Shown here in pieces: positions 45,455-56,459 of a DNA stretch of 64,000 nucleotides. Position 1 is the stretch's first letter. Each line of letters begins with the position of its first letter. This DNA is from Pseudomonas sp. 30_B (GTDB taxonomy: Bacteria > Pseudomonadota > Gammaproteobacteria > Pseudomonadales > Pseudomonadaceae). Made by a program: the position numbers and the translations under genes. The notes beneath the pieces are model-generated. The model had not been told where the DNA came from and did no database searches. It was given only the letters and a program-made list of their open reading frames with translations. Location: positions 17,108-81,107 of the forward strand of contig NZ_JAFGYY010000026.1 of assembly GCF_017491605.1 (NCBI RefSeq). Reading direction: 5' to 3'.

Positions 45455-45650
45455 CAGCGCCTCCTTTGCAGACGAACAGCTCTGCTCGCGACGCTCTGCT
45501 CCGCACCCTGCAGCCTTCATAGCCTTTTACCGCAGGGGCCGATCGATAAGTCCAATGGATCGCTCATAGCGCAGCGGCTCGTTTGATCTATCTTCTCAAG
45601 GTCAAGCGAAGCCACAGCGCCATTGGATGGGCGCAGACGAGGAGCCTGTG

Positions 45651-47837
<2,187 letters not shown>

Positions 47838-47854
47838 TCCTCGGTAAAAACAAC

Positions 47855-47894
47855 GCCCCGCGAGCGGTATCCGTCTCGCGGGGCCTTTTGTTTT
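47855..47894 (+). terminator. Terminator after katG
   Basis: GCCCCGCGAG (47855-47864) pairs with CTCGCGGGGC (47875-47884), followed by CTTTTGTTTT. It lies 17 nt after the katG stop. Confidence 0.9.
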
Positions 47895-47980
47895 CCAAAC
47901 CTGCCGTCTCAGCTAGGCGGTATTCCACCTGCAGCATTTCCCGCGTTCCGGCCTCCGGGTCCGTGGTGGCTGATCACCGC

Positions 47981-49480
47981 TCAGCTCCGCAAGGCCTGCC
48001 CTAGCGCCTCTGCGGCAGCCTGGATCGACGCTTCGTCATAGGGCGCAAACCCCATGACCAGTCCCGGCGCCCGGGGCACGGCGCAGTAGCGCGCCAGCGG
48101 CAGCAGGTCGATACCCGCCGCGGCGATCCTGCCGTGGGCGGCGGCTTCGTCGTCCAGTTCCAGCTCGACGGCAATATCCAGGCCGGCGCGGATTTCCGGC
48201 ACCCGGATCAGCCCGCGCCAGTGGCGTTCGGCGGCGTCGGCGAAGGCTTCTGCCCGCGAAGCGTAGAGCTTGCGCATGCGCCGCACGTGGCGGTCGAAAT
48301 GCCCCTCGCTGATGAAGTCGGCCAGCACCGCCTGGCCCAGGCTGTTGGCGTGCCGGGAGGTGAGGGCGACGGCGCGGGTGAAGCTTTCCACCAGTTGCGC
48401 AGGCAGCACCAGGTAGGCCAGGCGGATCGCCGGGAACAGCAGCTTGCTGAAAGTGCCGGCGAGAATCACCGAGCTGCTCGCGCCCGGCATCGAGCGCAGC
48501 GCCGGAATGGGCTTGGCGATGAAGCGGAATTCGCTGTCGTAGTCGTCTTCGAACACGTAGGCGCGCCGCCGAGTAGCCCAGTCCAGCAAGGCGAGCCGGC
48601 GCGCCGGGGACATCTCGCCACCGAGCGGCGCCTGCCGCGAAGGCGTGACGTAGGCCAGGCGGGCATCGGGGGCCAGGCGAATACCGTCATCCACCCGCAG
48701 GCCGTCGCGGTCCACCGGGACGTCCACCCGCGCGATGCCGGAGATCTCCATCAACTGGCGGGCGCCGGGGTAGCCGGGATCTTCCATCCAGACCTTTTCC
48801 CCTGGCGGGACCAGCAGCCGAAGGCACAGGTCCAGCCCCTGCTGCACGCTGCCGAGAATGACGATGCAGTCGGCGGAAACCTGCACGCCACGGGCGATGG
48901 CCAGGTAACTGGCGACGGCTTCGCGCAAGGCCGGCAGGCCGGCCGGGTCGCCGTCCAGCAGGGCCGGCAATCGTGAGCTGCGCAACTGGTGCAGGTGGAG
49001 CTTGCGCCACAGGTCCACCGGGAAGGCGCCGACATCGCCACGGTGGGGGAAGAACGGTCGTAGCCCCGGGGTAATGCTGCGCCGGGCGAAGATCGGGGTG
49101 ATGGCGTTCAGACGTTCGATCCAGGGTGTGTCCGGTAGCGGGGCGGGCATTTCGGCGGTTGGTGTGATCCTGCGCCGGACATAGCCGCTGTTCAGGGTCG
49201 CGTCCGGCAGCACTTCGCTGACCTGGGTGCCGCTGCCGGTGCGCGATTGCAGGTAGCCCTCGGAGAGCAACTGCTGGTAGGCCGCCTGTACCGTGCCCCG
49301 GGCAACCGAATAGTGCGCCGCCAGTGCACGGGTGCTGGGCAGCGTGCTGCCGCCGGGCAGGCGCCCGCCGAGGATGGCTTCGCGCAGCGCCTCGTACAGC
49401 CAGCGCTGCAGGGTGACACCCGGCTCCGGTGCGCCGAGCGGAAGGGAAACGACCAGGGGAGCGTTCTTGTTGGCGGACAT
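47981..49480 (-). CDS. MocR/PdxR-type GntR regulator with aminotransferase-like domain
   Basis: A 499-aa protein. A GntR winged helix (LREAILGGRLPGGSTLPSTR, ALAAHYSVARGTVQAAYQQL) is fused to a class I aminotransferase fold with the PLP-binding set DPGYPGARQLM, VFEDDYDSEFRF and GTFSKLLFPAIRLAYLVLP (Schiff-base Lys). GAGG lies 9 nt before ATG 49480. It is divergent from the flavoprotein gene at 49618 and probably activates it, using PLP or an amino compound as ligand. The LLFPAIRLAY after the lysine departs from the usual TLSPALRLGY but keeps the lysine. Confidence 0.9.
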   Translation of the reverse strand: MSANKNAPLVVSLPLGAPEPGVTLQRWLYEALREAILGGRLPGGSTLPSTRALAAHYSVARGTVQAAYQQLLSEGYLQSRTGSGTQVSEVLPDATLNSGYVRRRITPTAEMPAPLPDTPWIERLNAITPIFARRSITPGLRPFFPHRGDVGAFPVDLWRKLHLHQLRSSRLPALLDGDPAGLPALREAVASYLAIARGVQVSADCIVILGSVQQGLDLCLRLLVPPGEKVWMEDPGYPGARQLMEISGIARVDVPVDRDGLRVDDGIRLAPDARLAYVTPSRQAPLGGEMSPARRLALLDWATRRRAYVFEDDYDSEFRFIAKPIPALRSMPGASSSVILAGTFSKLLFPAIRLAYLVLPAQLVESFTRAVALTSRHANSLGQAVLADFISEGHFDRHVRRMRKLYASRAEAFADAAERHWRGLIRVPEIRAGLDIAVELELDDEAAAHGRIAAAGIDLLPLARYCAVPRAPGLVMGFAPYDEASIQAAAEALGQALRS

Positions 49481-49496
49481 GACCGGGGCCTCGAAG

Positions 49497-49527
49497 TGGA
49501 TCAGTCATGTTAGGCGGAATTGGATCA
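49497..49527. promoter_or_regulatory. Candidate MocR direct-repeat site
   Basis: Two exact TGGATCA copies (49497-49503 and 49521-49527), 24 nt apart, lie in the 137-nt divergent spacer between the MocR gene and the flavoprotein gene. MocR proteins such as GabR and PdxR are known to bind direct repeats in such spacers. Confidence 0.4.
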
Positions 49528-49617
49528 ATACGCTGGCCATCCTCGCCTGCACAATCCGCCCCGTAGTCCGGCACCCGGCCGGTGAGCTTCCCCCACGACC
49601 TCTTTCTGGAGCACATC

Positions 49618-50817
49618 ATGAAACAACAGATCCTGATCATCGGCGCCGGATTCGGCGGCCTCTGGAGTGCCCTCAGCGCAGTGCGCCTGCTCGACCAGCA
49701 GGGCGCGGACGTGGACGTCACGCTGCTCGCGCCGCAGGCCGAACTGCGCATCCGTCCGCGCTTCTACGAGCACAACGTGGCCGGCACCACCGCGCCGCTG
49801 GGCGAGCTGTTCGCGGCGGTCGGCGTGAACTTTGTCCAGGGCAGCGCCACCGGCATCGACAGCCAGGCTCGGCGCGTCCGCTACAACGGCGCCAATGGCC
49901 AGGGCGAGCTGGCGTACGATCGCCTGGTGCTGGCGGCCGGCAGCGAAGTGGCCCGCCCGGCCTCCGCCGGTATCTCGCGTCATACCTTCGACGTGGACAG
50001 CCTGGAGTCGGCGCTGAAGCTGGAAGAACACCTGCACGCACTGGCCAAGCTGCCGGACAACCCGGCGCGCAACACCGTGGTCGTCGTAGGCGGCGGTTTC
50101 ACTGGCATCGAGACGGCCACCGAGATGCCCGGCCGGCTGCGGGCGATTCTCGGTGAGAACACCGAGGTGAAGGTGATCATCGTCGATCCGGGCCAGCGCA
50201 TCGGCGCGGCCATGGGCGATTCGATCGCCGAAATCATCGCCCATGCCAGCGAAACCCTCGGTGTGTCGTGGCGCCTGGGTGCGCCGGTAAGCTCGGTGGA
50301 CGAGCAGGGCGTGACCCTGGCCAATAGCGAGCGCATCGAAACCCGCACGGTGATCTGGGCCGCCGGGGTGAAAGCCTCGCCGCTCACCGCGCAGATCGAC
50401 GCGCCGCGCGATCCCCGTGGCCGCCTGCACGTGGACCGCAACCTCAAGGTGCTGGGCCAGGAGCGGATCTACGCCACCGGCGATACCGCCTACGCGGCGA
50501 CGGACGACCTGGGCAACTACGCGCTGATGACCTGCCAGCACGCCATTTCCCTGGGCCGCTCGGCCGGCAACAACGCCGCCGCCGACCTGCTGGGCGTCGA
50601 GCCGATTCCCTACAGCCAGCCCAAGTACGTCACCTGCCTGGACCTGGGGAGCTGGGGCGCGGTGTACACCGAGGGCTGGGACCGCCAGATCAAGCTGACC
50701 GGTGAGGAGGGCAAGCAGCTCAAGACCCAGATCAACACCCAGTGGATCTACCCGCCGGCGGCCGACCGCGCGGTGGCGCTGGCGGCGGCCGATCCGCTGA
50801 TTCCCGTGGTGGCGTGA
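49618..50817 (+). CDS. NDH-2-like NAD(P)/FAD-dependent oxidoreductase
   Basis: A 399-aa pyridine-nucleotide disulfide-family flavoprotein. The FAD site ILIIGAGFGGLWSALSAVRL starts at residue 4, the NAD(P) site is VVVVGGGFTGIETATEMPGR, and the second FAD site is RIYATGDTAYA. Overall it resembles type II NADH dehydrogenases and related quinone reductases, but lacks an obvious C-terminal membrane anchor. GGAG is 8 nt before ATG 49618. The divergent MocR gene probably regulates it. A long hairpin terminator follows. Confidence 0.88.
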   Translation: MKQQILIIGAGFGGLWSALSAVRLLDQQGADVDVTLLAPQAELRIRPRFYEHNVAGTTAPLGELFAAVGVNFVQGSATGIDSQARRVRYNGANGQGELAYDRLVLAAGSEVARPASAGISRHTFDVDSLESALKLEEHLHALAKLPDNPARNTVVVVGGGFTGIETATEMPGRLRAILGENTEVKVIIVDPGQRIGAAMGDSIAEIIAHASETLGVSWRLGAPVSSVDEQGVTLANSERIETRTVIWAAGVKASPLTAQIDAPRDPRGRLHVDRNLKVLGQERIYATGDTAYAATDDLGNYALMTCQHAISLGRSAGNNAAADLLGVEPIPYSQPKYVTCLDLGSWGAVYTEGWDRQIKLTGEEGKQLKTQINTQWIYPPAADRAVALAAADPLIPVVA

Positions 50818-50831
50818 TCGCCGCGGATCAA

Positions 50832-50879
50832 GCAAGCAACAAGAGCCGCACGCGAAAGCGTGCGGCTCTTGTTGCTTGC
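50832..50879. terminator. Long perfect hairpin after the flavoprotein gene
   Basis: A 22-bp perfect stem with a GAAA tetraloop (50854-50857); the loop-closing sequences are GCCGCACGC and GCGTGCGGC. It starts 14 nt after the stop at 50817. The U-rich right arm (CTCTTGTTGCTTGC) replaces a downstream T tract. Confidence 0.85.
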
Positions 50880-50915
50880 GGGAGAGCTGCTTTTACCATC
50901 AATTGAAGCCCGTTT

Positions 50916-50937
50916 AGCGTTCCAGGAATAGAACGCT
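50916..50937. promoter_or_regulatory. Inverted repeat upstream of the pirin cluster
   Basis: AGCGTTC-CAGGAATA-GAACGCT, a perfect 7-bp inverted repeat, lies 76 nt before the first pirin gene. It may be the operator of this cluster; the LysR protein at 56460 is one possible binder, though the AT-rich T-N11-A core of LysR sites is not clear. Confidence 0.35.
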
Positions 50938-51013
50938 GAGGGCCACTTCATGGCTCTACCGGGAGCAGCGTTGCGGCACTACCGTTATCGACAGTGATTG
51001 CGGGAGGTGCGCA

Positions 51014-51880
51014 ATGAAGAAGATTCTCGGTGTCTATTCCAGCCCCAGGCCCCATTGGGTGGGTGACGGATTTCCGGTCCGTACGCTGTTTTCCTACGAC
51101 AGCCTGGGTAAGCATGTCAGTCCCTTCCTGCTGCTCGACTTCGCCGGCCCGCAGGACTTCCCGCCGACCACCGCTCGCCGGGGCGTGGGGCAGCATCCCC
51201 ATCGCGGTTTCGAGACGGTGACCATCGTCTACCAGGGCGAACTGGAGCACCGCGACTCCACCGGAGCCGGCGGGCGCATCGGCCCCGGCGACGTGCAGTG
51301 GATGACGGCGGCCTCGGGGATTCTTCACGAGGAGTTCCACTCCGAAGCCTTCGCCCGCAGCGGCGGCAGCCTGGAAATGGTGCAGCTGTGGGTCAACCTG
51401 CCGGCTCGCGACAAGATGGCGCCGCCGCGTTATCAGACGCTCCTGGACAGCGCCATTCCGAGCATCGAGCTGGCCGATGGGGCCGGCACGCTGCGCCTGA
51501 TCGCCGGGCAGTTCGGCGGGCGGCAGGGCGCTGCGCAGACCTTCACGCCGATCGATGTCTGGGACCTGCGGATCAAGCCGGGTATTCCGCTCGGCCTGCC
51601 GTTGGTCGCTGGCCACACCGCCGCTCTGGTAGTGCTGCACGGCACCGTGCTGGTGAACGGCAGCGAGGTGGTGCGGGAGGCGCAGACGGTGTTGTTCGAC
51701 CGCGCCGGCGAAGAGGTGGTGCTGGAGGCGAACGGCGAGGCGCACGTACTGCTGCTGGCGGGCGAACCCATCGACGAGCCGATCGTCGGCTACGGCCCCT
51801 TTGTGATGAACAGCGACGCAGAGATCGGCCAGGCCATTCAGGACTTCGAAAGCGGGCGGTTCGGGCGATTGAACGACTGA
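51014..51880 (+). CDS. Pirin family protein (first copy)
   Basis: A 288-aa bicupin. The metal site of the N-terminal cupin is seen in VGQHPHRGFETVTIVYQGEL (two His), then GDVQWMTAASGILHEEFH (His and Glu). Some bacterial pirins have quercetin 2,3-dioxygenase activity; others act in metabolism or stress. GGGAGG precedes the ATG. It opens a plus-strand group of pirin, two cysteine hydrolases, OsmC, pirin and porin genes with gaps of 11-119 nt. Confidence 0.88.
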   Translation: MKKILGVYSSPRPHWVGDGFPVRTLFSYDSLGKHVSPFLLLDFAGPQDFPPTTARRGVGQHPHRGFETVTIVYQGELEHRDSTGAGGRIGPGDVQWMTAASGILHEEFHSEAFARSGGSLEMVQLWVNLPARDKMAPPRYQTLLDSAIPSIELADGAGTLRLIAGQFGGRQGAAQTFTPIDVWDLRIKPGIPLGLPLVAGHTAALVVLHGTVLVNGSEVVREAQTVLFDRAGEEVVLEANGEAHVLLLAGEPIDEPIVGYGPFVMNSDAEIGQAIQDFESGRFGRLND

Positions 51881-51999
51881 CGGTCACGGTGTCGGTTGGG
51901 CGCGAATCTAACCTGTTAAATCCCTGCAGAAGAATGTGGGGCCCGCGGTTCAGCCGCCAGGGCCAGGATGGCCCTGATCCCGAGAAAGAGGAGAGGACT

Positions 52000-52686
52000 A
52001 TGAGCAACTTTGCACAGGTCGCGAACTTCAACGGTCAAATCCCGAAGATCGATCCGAATAACGCAGCGATGCTGTTGATTGACCATCAGAGCGGTCTGTT
52101 CCAGACGGTCAAGGACATGCCGATGACCACGCTGCGCGCCAACGCCATCACCCTGGCGAAGATCGCCACGCTGGCGAAGATCCCGGTCATTACCACCGCC
52201 TCGGTGCCGCAGGGGCCGAATGGCCCGCTGATCCCGGAAATCCACGAAGCCGCGCCGCATGCCCAGTACGTGGCGCGCAAGGGCGAGATCAACGCCTGGG
52301 ACAACGCGGACTTCGTCGCCGCGGTGGAGAAGACCGGCCGCAAGCAGCTGATCATCGCCGGCACCATCACCAGCGTGTGCATGGCCTTCCCCAGCATCAG
52401 TGCGGTCAACGCCGGTTATCAGGTATTCGCCGTGATCGACGCGTCCGGCACCTATTCGAAGATGGCCCAGGAAATCACCCTGGCCCGCGTGGTACAGGCC
52501 GGCGTGGTGCCGATGGACACCGCGGCAGTGTGTTCCGAAGTCCAGCAGACCTGGAACCGCGCGGATGCCGCCCAGTGGGCGGAGGCTTACAGCACCGTGT
52601 TCCCGCACTACCAATTGCTGATCGAGAGCTACACCAAGGCCCAGCAGGTGGTGGCCAACCACGAGGTGCTGGACTCGCAACGCTGA
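52000..52686 (+). CDS. YcaC-like cysteine hydrolase (isochorismatase superfamily, first copy)
   Basis: A 228-aa protein. Catalytic Asp in AMLLIDHQSGLFQTV, Lys in VARKGEINAWDN and Cys in GTITSVCMAFPSISA form the triad of the family. The long C-terminal helix (AEAYSTVFPHYQLLIESYTK) is a YcaC feature. AGGAGAGG precedes ATG 52000. Substrate unknown for YcaC; it is not expected to act on isochorismate. It is followed 56 nt later by a paralogue. Confidence 0.87.
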   Translation: MSNFAQVANFNGQIPKIDPNNAAMLLIDHQSGLFQTVKDMPMTTLRANAITLAKIATLAKIPVITTASVPQGPNGPLIPEIHEAAPHAQYVARKGEINAWDNADFVAAVEKTGRKQLIIAGTITSVCMAFPSISAVNAGYQVFAVIDASGTYSKMAQEITLARVVQAGVVPMDTAAVCSEVQQTWNRADAAQWAEAYSTVFPHYQLLIESYTKAQQVVANHEVLDSQR

Positions 52687-52742
52687 AATCCCCTTGTCCG
52701 GTGAACCACACCGGACATCCAACCTGAGAGCGAGGAAACGCC

Positions 52743-53369
52743 ATGAGCAAGCCCTACGTCCGTCTCGACAAGACCCAGGCCGCCGTATTGCTGGTCGATC
52801 ACCAGACAGGTCTGCTTTCGCTGGTTCGCGATATCGAGCCGGACAAGTTCAAGAACAACGTCCTGGCCCTGGCCGACCTGGCCAAGTACTTCAAGCTGCC
52901 GACCATCCTCACCACCAGCTTCGAGAACGGCCCCAACGGCCCGCTGGTGCCGGAGCTCAAGGAAATGTTCCCGGACGCGCCGTACATCGCTCGCCCCGGC
53001 AACATCAACGCCTGGGACAACGAGGACTTCGTCAAGGCGGTCAAGGCCACCGGCAAGAAGCAGCTGATCCTCGCCGGCGTGGTGACCGAGGTCTGCGTGG
53101 CCTTCCCGGCGCTTTCGGCGCTGGCGGAGGACTTCGACGTGTTCGTGGTGGCGGATGCTTCCGGCACCTTCAACGAAGTCACCCGCGACGCCGCCTGGCG
53201 CCGCATGGAGGCCGCCGGCGCGCAGCTGATGACCTGGTTCGGCGTGGCCTGTGAGCTGCACCGTGACTGGCGCAACGACATCGAAGGGCTGGCGGCGCTG
53301 TTCTCCGCGCACATCCCGGATTATCGCAACCTGATCACCAGCTACAGCCTGCTGACCGCGGCCAAGTGA
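52743..53369 (+). CDS. YcaC-like cysteine hydrolase (isochorismatase superfamily, second copy)
   Basis: A 208-aa paralogue of the previous product: catalytic Asp in VLLVDHQTGLLSLV, Lys region replaced by IARPGNINAWDNED (Arg-Pro-Gly instead of Arg-Lys-Gly), and Cys in GVVTEVCVAFPALSAL. The loss of the usual Lys of the triad at this position, if alignment is right, suggests altered chemistry; another Lys nearby may serve. GAGCGAGG precedes the ATG. Confidence 0.85.
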   Translation: MSKPYVRLDKTQAAVLLVDHQTGLLSLVRDIEPDKFKNNVLALADLAKYFKLPTILTTSFENGPNGPLVPELKEMFPDAPYIARPGNINAWDNEDFVKAVKATGKKQLILAGVVTEVCVAFPALSALAEDFDVFVVADASGTFNEVTRDAAWRRMEAAGAQLMTWFGVACELHRDWRNDIEGLAALFSAHIPDYRNLITSYSLLTAAK

Positions 53370-53434
53370 TCCGCTGCGGGGAGCCATGCCCGGAGGCATG
53401 GTTCCCCGTTCGACCATCGAATTCGGGAGTTCCC

Positions 53435-53833
53435 ATGGCAGAACCGACAGTCCGTGCGTCCTATGCCGGCACCGCGTTCCAGGTGAAGTTGAGCAATGGC
53501 CAGCACGAGTGGCTCGGCGATGTACCCGCAGCGCTGGGTGGTGGCGACACCGGGCCGACGCCGCACCAGCTCCTGCTGTCCGCGCTGGGGGCTTGCACGT
53601 CCATCACGGTGGCCATGTACGCACAGCGCAAGGGCATGCCGCTGGAGTCCGTCGACGTGGATCTGCGCGTTGTACAGGAGCGGCCAGGACAGACAGAAAT
53701 TGGCCGCGATATTCACCTGTCCGGGGCGCTGTCGGACGAGCAGCGCACACGCTTGCTGGAGATCGCCAATGCCTGCCCGATCCACAAGGTGCTGAGCGGG
53801 GAAATCCTCATCACCAGCAAGCTGGTGGAGTGA
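53435..53833 (+). CDS. OsmC family peroxiredoxin
   Basis: A 132-aa protein with the two OsmC cysteines: Cys54 in SALGACTSITVAMYA and Cys114 in ANACPIHKVLSG. OsmC/Ohr proteins reduce organic hydroperoxides. GGGAG lies 6 nt before ATG 53435. Its position between isochorismatase-type and pirin genes suggests a stress or electrophile-detoxification unit. Confidence 0.9.
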   Translation: MAEPTVRASYAGTAFQVKLSNGQHEWLGDVPAALGGGDTGPTPHQLLLSALGACTSITVAMYAQRKGMPLESVDVDLRVVQERPGQTEIGRDIHLSGALSDEQRTRLLEIANACPIHKVLSGEILITSKLVE

Positions 53834-53881
53834 GGTCCGTGCAGCCGTCGTGAGTATCCCGGTGGCTGGGGAGGTCTGAAG

Positions 53882-54823
53882 ATGAGTACACACGAAACCC
53901 AATGCGAGCTGTCGCATTCCTCCGACTGCCCGCTGAACAACGGCGTGCGGGCCATCCAGCGGGTGACTTCACGCAGTGCCGAGGTCGGCGGCGGCATTCC
54001 CGTCAATCGGCTGCTGCCCTCGCGACAGCGGCGCATGGTCGGGGCCTGGTGCTTCCTGGATCATGCCGGGCCGGCGACCCTCACGTCCGGGAATGGGCTG
54101 CGCGTCGGGCCGCATCCGCATATCGGCCTGCAGACCTTCACCTGGATGATCGCCGGCGAAGTGCTGCACCGCGACAGCCTGGGCCATGTCCAGGTGATCC
54201 GTCCGGGTCAGGTGAACCTGATGACTGCCGGCCACGGCATCACTCACACCGAGGAGTCCCTGCCCGGTGAGGCGCAGCTGCATGCGGTGCAGTTGTGGAT
54301 CGCCCTGCCGGCCGCCGAGCGGGACCGCCCGCCGATGTTCGATCACTACGCCGAACTGCCCCGATGGCAGGCGGACGGCTTCGAGGTGACGCTGCTGGCC
54401 GGGAGCTTCGGGCAATACACCGCGCCCGCCCACACCTTCTCGCCGCTGGTGGGGCTCGACCTGGCCGCGAAGGATGCGACAGGTACCCGTCTGGCCCTTG
54501 AGCAGGGCCATGAATACGGCGTGCTGCCATTGACCGGCGAGTGGAGCATCAACGGCGAGGTCTTCGGTCCGAACGAATTCGCCTACCTGGGGCGCGGCCT
54601 GGTGTCGCTTGAACTGGAGGCCTCGGCGGGCGCCCGCGCCGTTCTGCTGGGTGGCGAGCCTTTCGCCGAGGAGATTTTCCTCTGGTGGAACTTCGTCGGC
54701 CACAGCAAGGCGGAAATCGCCCAGGCGCAGCGCGAATGGGAGGAGGGTGGTGCCCGCTTCGGCGAGGTGAAGGGGTTCGACGGACCGCGCCTGGTTGCGC
54801 CGCCGCTGCCCTGGCGCGCCTGA
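53882..54823 (+). CDS. Pirin family protein (second copy)
   Basis: A 313-aa pirin with metal site VGPHPHIGLQTFTWMIAGEV and NLMTAGHGITHTEES. It is distinct from the copy at 51014 (different N-terminus, longer C-terminal region ending in LVAPPLPWRA). GGGGAGG precedes the ATG by a few bases. The gap to the OsmC gene is 48 nt and to the porin gene 11 nt. Confidence 0.9.
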   Translation: MSTHETQCELSHSSDCPLNNGVRAIQRVTSRSAEVGGGIPVNRLLPSRQRRMVGAWCFLDHAGPATLTSGNGLRVGPHPHIGLQTFTWMIAGEVLHRDSLGHVQVIRPGQVNLMTAGHGITHTEESLPGEAQLHAVQLWIALPAAERDRPPMFDHYAELPRWQADGFEVTLLAGSFGQYTAPAHTFSPLVGLDLAAKDATGTRLALEQGHEYGVLPLTGEWSINGEVFGPNEFAYLGRGLVSLELEASAGARAVLLGGEPFAEEIFLWWNFVGHSKAEIAQAQREWEEGGARFGEVKGFDGPRLVAPPLPWRA

Positions 54824-54834
54824 GGATGACGACG

Positions 54835-56259
54835 ATGAAGAGCCGGGGCGTCGAGCGACGCTGGCTGCTGTGCCCATTGGGGATCGGCCTGTTCCTGGCG
54901 TTGCCCGTCCAGGCCGACAACTCCCTGGGGCAGAAGGACAACATCTTCACCGGCGTCAACGACCGACAGGCCGTCGAGCTGGCCATTCCGCCCGGGCTGG
55001 TGGAAGGCTCGCGGCTGGACGGACTGGTGCGGAATTACTACCTCCAGCGCGACAATCATTCCGACCTGATCAGGCGTGATCCCACCGAGTGGGCGCAAGG
55101 CTTCCTGCTGTCGTTCCGCTCCGGCTTCACCGACACGCCAATCGGGGTAGGGATCGATGCCCACGCTTTCCTGGGGCTCAAGCTGGATGGCGGCGGTGGC
55201 AGCGGCGGCGCCGGCCTGCTGCCGCTGGACTCGCAACGCAAGCCCGACGACGCGTTTTCCAGCGCGGGAGCCGCGCTCAAGCTCCGCTACCTCGAAACCC
55301 TGGTCAAGGCGGGGGATCAACTGGTGGAAAACCCGCTGGTGGCCAGCGGCACGAGCCGCCTGTTCCCGCAGGCTTATCGCGGCATCACGCTGAAGAACCA
55401 TGGCCTGCAGGACCTCTGGGTGGATGGCGGCTTCGTCGAGTCCACGCGCCTGCGCAACCAGAGCGGCTACAGCCACCTGGTCACCGCCTACGGCGCGCGC
55501 AACAAGGCCGGCGTGCCGGCCGACCGGGAGAGCCCCCATCTGGGCTGGGCAGGCGCGATCTACAGTGGCCCGTGGGGCGTGCAACTGACGGCCTATGGCG
55601 GCCAGCTCGCGGACATCTGGAACCAGTACTACCTGGGCATCACCGATGCCATCCCGGTGAGCGACACACTGGTGCTCAAGCCCTACCTGCATTATTTCAA
55701 GACTCGTGACGAAGGCCGCAGCCAACTGGGGCAGATCGACAACGACACCTACAGCGCCGGGCTCGCCGCAACGGCCTACGGGCAGACCGTGACCCTTGGC
55801 TTGCAGAAGGTCGATGGGCGGACGCCTTTCGATTACATGACGCAGAATGACCGGATATTCCTCTACCTGAGCAACTCCCAGCAGTTCGCCGACTTCAACG
55901 GGCCGGGGGAAAAGTCCTGGCGGCTGCAGTACGAAACGCCGCTGAGCTTCTTGGGCGCACCGACGCTGCAATTCATCGCCGCCTATACGCAGGGTGAAGC
56001 GGACCTGACCCGGGTCGATCCCAACAGCGCCGGATACGGCTACATCTACAACCCGGACGGCAAGCACGCCAAGCACTGGGAGCGCGACCTCGCCTTCAAG
56101 TACCTGGTCCCTTCCGGGCCGGCCAAGGACCTGACGCTGACCGTGCGCTGGGCCGCCCACCGCGAGGGCGACGGCTATACCGCACCGGGCAACACGCGGG
56201 GCAACTCCAGCGCCGATGAGTACCGCCTGATCGTCGATTATCCGGTCAGCCTGTTTTGA
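54835..56259 (+). CDS. OprD family outer-membrane porin
   Basis: A 474-aa porin. Signal peptide (WLLCPLGIGLFLALPVQA), then OprD features: SRLDGLVRNYYLQRDNHSD, WAQGFLLSFRSGFTDTPIGV, GIDAHAFLGLKLDGGGG, and a C-terminal SADEYRLIVDYPVSLF ending in Phe. GAGG with 9 nt spacing supports ATG 54835; ATG 54826 directly abuts that GAGG. OprD porins pass basic amino acids or aromatic and other carboxylates; here it probably brings in the substrate of this cluster. Confidence 0.9.
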   Translation: MKSRGVERRWLLCPLGIGLFLALPVQADNSLGQKDNIFTGVNDRQAVELAIPPGLVEGSRLDGLVRNYYLQRDNHSDLIRRDPTEWAQGFLLSFRSGFTDTPIGVGIDAHAFLGLKLDGGGGSGGAGLLPLDSQRKPDDAFSSAGAALKLRYLETLVKAGDQLVENPLVASGTSRLFPQAYRGITLKNHGLQDLWVDGGFVESTRLRNQSGYSHLVTAYGARNKAGVPADRESPHLGWAGAIYSGPWGVQLTAYGGQLADIWNQYYLGITDAIPVSDTLVLKPYLHYFKTRDEGRSQLGQIDNDTYSAGLAATAYGQTVTLGLQKVDGRTPFDYMTQNDRIFLYLSNSQQFADFNGPGEKSWRLQYETPLSFLGAPTLQFIAAYTQGEADLTRVDPNSAGYGYIYNPDGKHAKHWERDLAFKYLVPSGPAKDLTLTVRWAAHREGDGYTAPGNTRGNSSADEYRLIVDYPVSLF

Positions 56260-56459
56260 GGCTGGTTTCACTCCTGGAGCCCCCATAACCCTGGCGTGCA
56301 GGGCCTTCGCGGCGTTTAGCCGAGTGGCTCTCGCAGGCCGTTTTCCACTTAGACAGCTCCCCGGGCCACCCCGGCTCGGCGGGCCCCTGTTGCTCCCGTC
56401 CCAAGGATGGGCGTCAGCGTTCATGAGTCGATTCGATATGGTGTGGGTGTCCGTTGTCC

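Noticed and set aside
45541..45600. OxyR-type site before katG (ATAG at 45566, CTAT at 45588)
   Set aside because: The ATAG-N7-CTAT-N7-ATAG-N7-CTAT spacing is not met; the 45588 tetramer is in the wrong register.
56260..56459. GC-rich spacer between the OprD and LysR genes as a possible insertion-sequence relic
   Set aside because: No transposase remnant, clear inverted ends or target duplication could be seen.
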